The translations under genes were made by a program, and so were the position numbers. The notes beneath the pieces were generated by a model that was not told the DNA's origin, searched no databases, and saw only the letters and a list, made by a program, of their open reading frames with translations. From positions 4,900,001 to 4,964,000 of the forward strand of contig JAJKFH010004053.1 in the NCBI GenBank assembly GCA_023333565.1: a stretch of 64,000 nt of DNA, in the 5' to 3' direction. This document shows, piece after piece, positions 50,851-61,185 of this stretch. Position 1 is the first letter of the stretch, and every line of letters starts with the position of its first letter. The DNA comes from Puffinus mauretanicus. Taxonomy: Eukaryota > Chordata > Aves > Procellariiformes > Procellariidae.

Positions 50851-53800
50851 GCAAAGAAAGCAGGATTCATGGGGCCCTAGGGGGGGACCAGGAAAAGGTC
50901 TGCAACCTCGCAGCTTGGGCACTCAGCTGGGAGAGGGGAGTACAGGGCTCTTTATACATTGAAGAGGCACTGGATAAAAACAAAAATAAACCTAAGCACA
51001 AGTTCCAGACTACAAGAACCCCTGGACTAAATGAGTGTCCTTCTCAGTAGGCTAACAGTTCCTTCTCAAATGTGCTTCTACCAGCCCTATGAATAGAGTA
51101 CTCTTTGCTCCAGCAAGCCCAGCTTCCACGGGAAGAGATCTCTGCACAACCAAAGAGCCTCTGCTCAGAGGCAGGAAACATGGCTTTGAATCTGCCCAGG
51201 ATGCTAAGGGAACTGAATCAAGGCCTCGTGCCATTTAATACTTTACCTACCTGGCCCCTGTATAGGGAAGACAGGAACACAGCACTTTCTGCTGACAGTG
51301 CTCACCATGTCCCGGGCTTAGTACAATGCTCTCCGTGCAGCAGGCTGATCAAAGGCGATGGGTACCCAGATGCTCACACTAGGGTGGTTTGCATAGACTG
51401 CCAAACCACAGATACCTGAGAAACTTTTCACAAAAAAAAGAGGTGCCTACCAAACTGGGGTGAACCCAGAGAGCTAGGTTTTGGACAACCATTTCTATTT
51501 AGCTGCTCATAGTCCAGCCACATCCCATTTTAGGCTCCCTTTTTTTAGATTTGGCTGTTAGTGCAGATGTGCCGCACAGCTGTTAAAAGTGATGTCCCCG
51601 AGCAAAGGTAACCTTGGTTTTTAAACTAAGTCCGCGCTCAGAATGGCAGACAAATGCTTACACCCACGCTAGTGCAGCACAGTCACACTGGGGGCAGCGT
51701 GTCTCAGGAACCTTTTCACTGTAGTCAAAATGCCGTGCAAGACAATACAGCCCTTCCTCCCTGACCCTCATTTTCCCCAGGTTACTTGAATAGGAACACA
51801 TGTGGATGTCAATGCCATGGGATAGGCACAGGTTGGTAGGTGTGTGTGGCTAACACTTATAGGCGATTTAGCCTGTAAGCAGGACCTAATGAATTTCCCA
51901 GTTCAGAACAGTCAGAAGACCAAATCCTACTATGAAACCGTCACATGTAAACTGTCACACCTACCATCTTCCTCTCTTGCAGAACATCAGTCCTTCTATG
52001 TTGAATTTTGCAAGGTAAGAGTTGCATTTAAAATATATACGCTTCATTCAGTCTTTTCATGTTAATACAGGTTTATTTGGGTGATTTAATTATAAAAAAG
52101 ATGGGGAAATTCTTTGCAAAAGGCAGCATTTTCCCTCTCTTCTGTATAATTTCCATTCACCAAAGCCTGCTGAAACTCATGATTAACTGTCTGAAATAGA
52201 GGCCTCTCCAGAAATAAAGAGATCTCTGCTTTTTAAAGCCTATATCTAAAACAACCCTTTGTACCTTCCTCAGTGTAGAATGGAAGCCTGGTGTGAAATA
52301 CAGTAAATTAAGCCTTCTGCTGTCAGAGCTGGAAATAAGAGTAGAGCAGAATAGCGGCTGGATTTGAAATGATTTTTTTTTTTTATTGGCTTCATTTACA
52401 TCCTGTCTAAGGTCTTCTGAGCAGCTCAAGGTGTCTTATCTCCGGCTACCAGGGGGTATTTTGCAGTCAAAGCAGTTAACGTACTTTCTCTCTCTCTCTT
52501 TTTTTAAGGCCATCTTATCAGACAGATCTCTTCAGGCTGAGGAGAACCCACACTTATCAGTAGCTGTACACTGTATTGACAGCTCAGTGCTGCTAGGGAC
52601 AAATGAAAGCTTAGGGTAAAGAAAGATCAGTTAACCTGTTCCACTCTCAGTTTAGACTAATCTTTGGTTTGTCTAACTTCAGGAAACACTGTACGTCTTT
52701 TCTCTGTTTACTTGGACAACAGAGGCACGCAATCACATCATCAGTTGCTAAATCTGGTGCATAGGTACAGCCACTGTAATAATCCCCAAGGCAGTCTGCC
52801 TCTTGACGTGCAAGCGTGAGCAGTGCTCTGCTGACCTCCAGCAACTCCTTCTCCAGGTGACCTCAGGGGTGGCGGGCTGTCCTGAGAGCATCTGAGAGTT
52901 GCTGGGATTGCACAGCAACGCAAAAACCGAGGGCTGCACAGACTCACAATTTGTAAACCAGCCTTCCCCCAGAGCAAGGGGAAGTGCGCACGCTGAGGGC
53001 CAGAAAAGGAAAGTAATCCCACATATGGTCTAAATGGAAGCAATGAGACTGAAGGTGAGCCTGAAGAGCAACCTGCAAGCCTGTTCTTGGATCAGAAGAT
53101 ACAGTGAAGAAGTAGTTTATTTAGACCTGTCCTCCATATCCTACCAGGGTAAACTTTACGGCATGACATGATTAGTAACTAAGAGCAGTCAGCCCTGCTA
53201 ACTGGCATCTCCAGGAAATACACAGGCCAGCTTTCTTGCTTACCACAAAAAAAGATACAAATGGCAAGATTCCTCTTGTCCTTTGCCTGATGTCATGAGC
53301 AGTGAACCAGGTCTAAAAAGTTACACCTGCTGCTACTGAAAAATCATTCACCATAATTTCAGGTGAAAAAGCATGTAATTGAACATTAAGCCTTGTGCTG
53401 GTCCTGTTTCCTACTTTTTTATTTTTATTTTTTCTCTCTCTTTTGTGTCCAAACACTTCATAAGCACTTTATATTAGTGATAACCCTAGACTTTCCCTGC
53501 AGAGAAGGTTTGCTATTAATTGTCTATTATCTTGGTGTGTCAGCACAAAGGAGAGGGGAAGAAATTCTCATCCAAATAGTTTCACCTCCCTCTCTTGAGA
53601 GTGATGCCCTTGTCAGGGCATTAAAGACATGAAAACCTGCCACTTATCAGAATTGTGTTTGAATCGAACTACTGTCCTTGAAAACAGTAGACACCAGATA
53701 CCATCAAAATAAGCCACATTGGCAGATCCTGTTCCACTGTGACTCAGGCAACCTTTATAAAGCTTATATACACACTTGTGATTGCATATGATCAGTAACA

Positions 53801-54230
53801 TTATAGCCGTGGCTTAAAATAAGAAAGGCATGTTGTTTTTCATTTTATAAAACAATAAGCATATTATAAATAGCAATTGCCAGAATGAAGAAAAGTTGGC
53901 CAGCATCTATGTTAAGTCTCTAGGTACCATATTAAAATGTGGGATAGTAGTATGTGCAGATTTTTTGAAAAGAGATGGTAGTAGAAGGAAGAAGATACAT
54001 ATGACATTTTTTATGAAACAGTTTGGAAGATTTCAACAGTTTAAATAAGCCTGAGGACACACTTGAATGTAAACTCATTGCTGAACCAAATCATAAAATT
54101 TTTTAATTACTTCACACCATCAATTCTTAACAAAACATAATTCAAGCCTATTAAAATGTTGAATTTGCTTGCTAGAATGAAACAATATTTCAAAGAGGTC
54201 TTTAGTAATTCTATTAACCTGTTCAGAAAC

Positions 54231-54247
54231 AAAAAAAAAAAAAAAAA
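54231..54247 (+). repeat. A17 homopolymer
   Basis: Seventeen consecutive A bases. A second A-rich stretch follows at about 54344-54362. No retrocopy or SINE body is recognisable upstream, so a poly(A) tail origin is not supported. Confidence 0.9.
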
Positions 54248-55624
54248 GAGCTTAAGTTACGCACACAGATGCAGAGCTCTATCTGTCTTTTTTGGACAAC
54301 CAATGACTGTCTTCGCTTTTCACAATTTGAAATCACAAAGAGGAGGAAAAAAAAAGAAAAAGAAGTTACGCTTTGCTTTTAACAAGTAAACAAGTGTACA
54401 AATTAATTCAGAGAGCTGTAATTTTGAAAATTTTCTATGTTTAATGTGCACTGCAGTTAAACTACTTTTTCTGTACAAATTAATTTACTGCATCAGTGAT
54501 CGATGTTTATGTTTAGGCAATTTTATTTCTCAGTATGGTAAAATTAGACCTAATAGTTGCAACCTGTTATGTCCAATCTGTCACTGAAATTCAAATTGCC
54601 TTTTTCCTATTATTCAAGGAGCAATTTGGAGGAATTAAAGCCATCTAAAACCAGAAGACAAACAATTCTCTGTAAGGACTCAATAGCCTGTGTCATCAAC
54701 CTGCTCTAGAAAGCGGTGGTCCTTCCTCGGCAGAACCACTGCTACCTTTGCTCAGGTTCCGAACATTTCCAGCCTGGAGAGCCACAAAAAGCACAAGTGT
54801 CTGAAGACAGCAGAATGTTGTGCCACTTCTTGAAGGGAACGTAAAGACAGTATACGTTTTGAGGGAGTGGAAGTATCATTAACAGCTAACAGAAAGACCC
54901 TTCTCTGTATTCTATAATTGTTGATGTTCACAAGTTTTCAATTAGCCGTCCATATCTACAAAAAATAGATTTTGTTCTTCATCTGGGACAAGTTAGTTAT
55001 TGTCATCTTGTTCTTGTCAGTGAAGCACTCAGCTGCCACTGACAATTATTATTTATTACTTCCAGTACTAAAATACACTGGTCGAACTTTGTTTACTACC
55101 CTTTGCCTTATTTTTCCTCGCTTCAGTGGGATGGCTGTGCTATCACACACCAAGTTATTCCCTCGAATCACCTGAGGCTTCTCGAGGCCTCAAAGACCCT
55201 TGCCCCATCTTCCAATGTATCTTACATGTTTTGATCGCATTTAAATTTCTGTATGGTTTTTTACTCTTAAAAGCCTAACAATAATCCTCCTCACAATTAA
55301 AAAACAAATACTCCCTCTCCTTCCCCCCCACACTTCTACCTTTATCTTTATCTTTATTTTTCTCTGTGCGCTTGTGTGTGGGAAGGAGAGATTTGTTTTT
55401 CTCATGCACAGAGAACGAATACTTTGCTTTCCGAATACCCGCCTGCATGCAAGTTTTTGGTCTTGTTGGAGATGGATGAAATAGAAACAGTGAGATGAGA
55501 GATAATGTTGGTTTTGAGGAGATTTTGCATCTTTTCCAGTCATTTGGTTTCACACTCTATCTTTTATCACTTTTAAAATTCCAAGTAGGCTCATTTCTTT
55601 GCAAGATTGCTCAGTTCATCAAGC

Positions 55625-55688
55625 TGATTAATAATTTGGCTACTAGGCTGTACTGATTAATGTGCTTTAGTCAAGTGATTAATAATTT
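55625..55688 (+). promoter_or_regulatory. Cluster of TGATTAAT homeodomain-type motifs
   Basis: The 13-mer TGATTAATAATTT occurs exactly at 55625-55637 and 55676-55688, with a third TGATTAAT at 55654-55661. Such TAAT-core sites bind homeodomain factors, and their spacing in 64 bp suggests an enhancer core. Function is inferred from motif density only. Confidence 0.4.
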
Positions 55689-56869
55689 GACTGTTTTGCA
55701 GGACCAAGCTGCCCTAAATGTCTTGGGTTTTGATAGTATTTTACAACTGGAACTTCCTTAGATGGATGATATGTAACTTCCTGGATTCCCAACGCTCAGC
55801 GAAGTGGCATGACCTTACCCCTGGGTTCACGCCTCTGTTTTAGTGCCCATAAACCATTTTCAGATGGCAATATTTGAACTAAGACCCTTGCTTTTTGTAC
55901 AGCACTTGGCTGCTACTTCCTCTTCCTCCTAGTTGTTTGCTTCATTCCCCTGGTTGATGTTATCAGACTTATCTCAATGTGAGGTAAAGCACGTCTTTTT
56001 GCTGATTCCTATGCAGTTTCTAGAACAAAGACCTGAACTTCTGTTGATCCCTTGGCAGCCAGCATAACACAAATAACATCATCTACCTGGGTTTGGGTAT
56101 GTATGTAACAGTTAAATCATTTGATGCGGGATGGAAAATAGACACTTTATTTCTAGTATTTGATGGTAGAAGCACAGACCATTGTATTCCACAATTACAT
56201 TTACACGCTTCCTCCAGAAGTGGCCAATGAATCAAATCACTATTTATCATCTATTGTACAAGATTTCCTGACTCTGCTCATGTTTAGACGTCTGTTTTGC
56301 TGATACTGGACTTCACAGTATCGTCAGTCTCCAGAGGAGCATATAAAAGCATGATCTACTTCTAAGACTGAATAGCGGGCTCTGTGTTAGGTAACGCATT
56401 GGCCGGTAGGCTGCACTTTCTTGCTAATTACAGTGGAAGTTTTCTCTTAAAGAAAACATGGCATTGCAAATGGCATGGAATTAGCTTTCTTTCTAATTGG
56501 AGTTTTCTTTCTAATTCTCTCAGTACTAAGTTTCCCCATAAACACACCCTTCTATATTTGGATACTGGATTTAACCCTCTTAGACAAAACAAGACTTGAC
56601 ACAATTATATATTTATCTGATCTTTTCTAAAGCACCAATTGCAAGCCAAATAGCATAAAGAGCCAAATGCAAAACAGTAAAAGCAGAAAGCAAAATCTAA
56701 TAGCATGTTACAATATGCTATACACACAGAATTCAAAAGGGACCTGCCAGCCCCAAAAGATTCAATTCCTGACTAGTTAGAGGAAAGAGAAAAACAAAAG
56801 GGTAGCAGATGCAAAAACAAAGGTAGGGAGCCCATAAAACAGTCATGGATAGGCCAACTGAAATAAACA

Positions 56870-57270
56870 GGGCTTGCAGCTTGCCTTAAAGGCAGCCAGC
56901 AAGGGGCTCTGGCAGGGAGTTCCACAGCCGAGGACAAGAAAGACTCGCCTTCGGCCCGCGCCTGACTCAGCCCAGGGAGAGAAAGCCGACTATGTCCAAC
57001 TGCGAGCAACTGCCAGACAGGGACATGGAGTGCAAGGCTGCTGCCCAAGAACTGGGGGATTAAAATTTGAACAGCTTCATGGATGGGGCTATATTTTTTA
57101 ATATATCAGCTTTCCACCCCAAAGAGGCTCCGGATCAATTTCAAGGGAAACAATTAGGAGCACATTACAGTAGTCTAGCCCAGATGACTGCAGTATGGTC
57201 TCTGTCCAAGATAAATAAGCAAACTGTTCAAATATACAAATTCATCATGGGGATGTAGAACTAGGGCCCT
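56870..57270 (+). repeat. Probable old interspersed repeat, family unassigned
   Basis: Phrases such as GGCAGGGAGTTCCACAGCCG, AATTTGAACAGCTTCATGGA, GGCTCCGGATCAATTTCAAG and CATTACAGTAGTCTAGCCCA follow the order of a reptile or amniote repeat (ggagttccac, ggaccagctgaag, cgcattgcagtaatcc). The G+C is higher than in the surrounding intron. The similarity is recalled, not computed, and exact ends are uncertain. Confidence 0.45.
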
Positions 57271-57959
57271 TCTTGCTGGGGAAGGAACATTACAATTTTG
57301 GTCAATAATACTCCTGACTTGTATCCTGTACTAGCCTGAAAATGTGTCTCTCCACATCCCAGAACACTTCCTGCTTCTTTATTTCATGCCCATTAAGAAG
57401 GCAGGCTCTCAAGGCTATCGTCTAAACATTTCCCCCCGTGTTCCTCAGCCTCCTATGTGTTGTGCTACAACCAGTTTCACTCCTCTAAAACCCGTCTGCC
57501 GGAGACATATGTTACATGCCTGTAAATATACTGCAGACCTCCTATAAGCAAGCACAGTTCATAGCAGACCAAATGAAACTATCATCCATTGTAATGTCTC
57601 CAGTCAGTTAATGGAACTGCAACCTCTAACTCCCCTGATATCTCACATCCCACATAAAGACAGAGAAAAAAAGGAGATGTAATGTTAGACTCCCTTGTGG
57701 AAAAAAGGGAAAAAATACTCATCTTGGAATAAGGTATTACGCATTTGGTCCAACCGTTTAATTGCTCTAGGCCAGATGCCAGTTTTGGGTCACCTCCTTG
57801 GGTCCGGCCCCAGAGTCATGGGACAGGAGGCCTCACCTCCAACATGGACACAGTGGCAGCTTGAGGAGCAAAGAGCTGGGGAGTGAAGGGTGCACAAGGA
57901 GCATCCTGACCATCAGGAGGAGCCAGTAACAGCTGTTCCTGCTGAGCTACAGTCCCATC

Positions 57960-58044
57960 TCAGGGTCACTTCAAAAAATTGGTAATCCAGGCAGAATCAT
58001 GCTGTGGACTGGATCTGGCTTGCAGGACATTTTTTGGACCACTG
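57960..58044 (+). repeat. Possible terminus of an old hAT-type DNA transposon
   Basis: The run GGACTGGATCTGGCTTGCAG, then GACATTTTTTGGACCACTG, ends in CCACTG as hAT elements do. It resembles the gatctggcctgcaggcca...ccactg ends of vertebrate hAT relics. I could not find a matching opposite terminus or an 8-bp target duplication. Confidence 0.33.
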
Positions 58045-59094
58045 CGTATCAACTCCAAAGCAAAAGCTCTTCTCTGGCTTTTACCGTGGCAGAAAAAAAG
58101 CCTATTTTGTGGCTTTTTATCTCATGGGCATAAACCCAATCAAAACAATCTGAAATGCAATCAAGACAATTAGTTTTTGTATTCCTTCTGATCCTAACAT
58201 GGCTGCAAAGGAGACCGCTAACCTTCCGGTCTGATCTTCATCTTCCTGGCAAAAAGGAATATGAACGACATCAGAGCAAACAATTGCTGACTTTGTACCA
58301 ACGTGCAGGCAGCCTACACTAACCAGGCAGCCTGTAACAGGAAACATTTCCAGGAATTTTACATGTGTTTTTATTACGGCAGGATCTGTTTTCTCAGTTT
58401 TATTCAGTCATGAGCTTGGATTTTAGAATGCAGTGGTACAATACTGTGTCTGCTACTTAGAGAGTGGGATGGCTGAAGAAAGGCTGTACTCTCTCTGAAT
58501 TTTCTACATAAATACTTGGCTTTTGTTCCTTGACTCTAATGTCTGCCACTTTAGCCCAGGCTTACCATGTCCACATTGGACCAGTTTATTTCCACAGAAA
58601 ACTTCCAGATCTCTGTTGCTATTTGATACAAAATTGCTGCCTCTGAAATATTTTAATTTGCTGACTTTCTTCAGAAGCTAAAAACTGTTTCACTGAAGAG
58701 GCGGTTTGCATCACCTCAGATTATCGTATGTGAGGTAAAAAGAATCTGTGTCCCTGACTTAGCTTTACCATGAACTGCTATTCATATTCTGTGAAGAATT
58801 TAACCCTAAGTGATCATTTTTGTAAGCTCAACTACGTTCCTCCCTTCCCCCTGTATTTAATTGCAAAAAAGCTAATATTCTGTGTGTGGCAGGCATGATG
58901 TACTGGTGATGTACTGAACACACTGAAGAATCTTCTAGCAAGTCATTTAAGTCCATGAAATATTAGCAGACACATCCAACAGATACAGAGGAGGACTAGC
59001 AGAAAAAGAATTGGCCAACCTTTTGAACACTAGGCTGTTTCATTTGACTTTTGTTACCAAAATACTGTAATATACTAAAATCTCCAGCCTCAGA

Positions 59095-59178
59095 ATAAAA
59101 TCCTGGCCCTGCTGAAGCCAATGGAATTTTACTATTAACTTTAATGGGACCAGTATTTTAGCTTTGGTCTGGATCTGG
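59095..59178. repeat. Fold-back ancient amniote repeat (best preserved arms)
   Basis: The left arm 59098-59124 and right arm 59132-59158 are 27-bp inverted repeats with 18 of 27 positions paired by my count, around a 7-base loop. The arms carry AAATCCTGGCCC and GGGACCAGTATTT with CCAATGG and TTAATGG next to the centre, matching the known dispersed pattern of a CCTGGCCC-type palindrome in sauropsids. Confidence 0.6.
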
Positions 59179-61091
59179 TTAGATGTAGGGTTTAAGAAAA
59201 TCAAACTTATTGCCTGGGAGTCCAATGGTAATATTCAAAACGAATGAGCTATATTACTTGGGTTCATGAGGAAAATACAAAATGAAAATTATGGTAACTT
59301 TTCAAGGTTTATTACCTCAAGTCCCATAGCCTCGAGGGGCTATCTCCATCTGCCCTATTTATATGCTACCATGACTGTTCCTGCTCTTCGATAAGTTATG
59401 TTAAAAAAGTCTTTGTATCGTAGGAATTTTTTTAACTTCCCACAGATAAGTATTTTCAGCAAAAGCACACTGTGATTTTATTTTATACCAATTAACTATG
59501 AAACTTTTTTTTTTAATCAAATATGAATACCTAACTACTAACTTGCATATACAAAATGCATTTTGAAGTGACTATTTGGAAAGCTAACATATATATGAAA
59601 AATAATGTGTATGAATATTTTATATATACATAAAAATAAATAAAGGCACATCCAAAAAGAAAGCTTTCCCTTCTTCCACAAATTTCCTCAAAGACCCTGA
59701 GATGTAAATTACGTCTTTAACTAATTCCAGATAAAAAATAAACAAACCTGTATTTCTCAAGTCACTCTTACAGAAAAGCCTGCAAGGTTAACTGAGCCAG
59801 AGCTTGCAGATGCATTCCAAAAGTGAGAACTCCTCGCGGTGAGCGCACTGCTCCCGGCTCTATCCCTGTTAGCCGGCTGGCTGGCTGGAGGCATCTCGCA
59901 GGGTACAACTGTAGCACTACGGCATTGAAGGAGGTGGTCTCTCGGCTGGCCCAGCAGTATAATAATGGAAATACAGATGTTAAAACGACATTTTTGGCGA
60001 CACTGACGGGCAAACTGTGCCTCTCTCACAATTCAGCTAAAATAGGCTCTACAGTGGCTCACTATGTAGTCGGATGTCAAGTCTCAGTGTGTTCAGGTGT
60101 AGTTAGAGCAATGTCTTAAACCGCACTTAATGGCCCTGTCGCAGGTCCAAGAAGTACTTGCAGATGGTCTGTAAAGAGCTGCTTGATCATATGGCGTGGC
60201 TCCCCACTTCCAGATGTAACTGCCTTGAAGGCTAACCAACACGCATTGTTTCGCTAATCCTACATTTCCTTATTAAGAGTTGCCACAAATATTTATGGAG
60301 TCATGAAAGGGAGATAGATGGCTTGCGAAATGATCAGAATGATTCCTGTGTACTCTCCACTTTATGAACTTAGTGAAGTTCTGCTTTATAGCCGACTCTG
60401 GAAAACTTTCAGATGTGTCTCTATGGTTCCTCTCATCTTTTCACCATCACCCTACAGTTTGACTAAACTCGCAGTGCCAAGAGGATCAAATTGCTTTGGT
60501 CAAGTTTTCAACACTAGATATTGAAAATTTCCTCTACTCCCAATCACTTTGGCAAGAATTAACTTGCCCTTTTCTACTGAAAGAAGTGCTGATCTACTAT
60601 TTGACTCATATTATCAACATTTTTTTTGGAGTGAGACGTTCAATTGTTCAAAATTTGCCCTTTATGGATTATTAACAATGCATGTGACTTCCTGAAATTA
60701 ATCCTCTAATGCTTTGTTTGCTGGCCCTCCCAATCAATTTCTAACTGGGAACCAATTTGTCTGAAACTCTGCTGACAACAATTCTATTTTCTCCACCAAA
60801 TTATGTACTTGCATAGTTAAGTGCTCCATTAAAAAAAAACCAAAACCCCCAAAACCTTACTGGCTTTCAGTAAGGCTCTCAATCATCACACTTACTTGAC
60901 GTGTCATGCAGCAGTTTCTTTTTTAAGGCTTTACAAAGTTTTTGCCCAATTTACTTGCTGGATGTTTTAAGCTTTCTTAAATTTAAGATGCAAGATTATT
61001 CCTATGAAAGATGTGTCTCTGACAGGCATTCTACTTCTCTGCTGAAGATTTTGCTCTCGCATTTCGGAGATATGGACTAATTCTTGATGTT

Positions 61092-61185
61092 CCCTTACAT
61101 CAGTCTTATATCAGTGTAAATTCATCGACTTCAAATGTGCTACTTTTCTCAGACATCAGTGTGAGACCTGTGAGATCAGATTAGG
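61092..61185. repeat. Fold-back ancient amniote repeat
   Basis: The left part contains ATATCAGTGTAAATTCATCG followed by ACTTCAAATG. The right part contains ACATCAGTGTGAGACCTGTG and AGATCAGATTAGG. This is the same phrase order as the element at 3225-3318 (TGATGTAAAT ... ACATTGATGTG ... GAGTGAGG), so it is probably a relative in a different state of decay. Confidence 0.5.

Noticed and set aside
54231..54362. A17 run and following A-rich run as tail of a processed pseudogene
   Set aside because: No coding or SINE-like body upstream and no flanking duplication found.
57850..58044. CAGTGG at 57851 as the opposite terminus of the hAT relic ending at 58044
   Set aside because: The flanking eight bases on the two sides do not match, so the pairing is unsupported.
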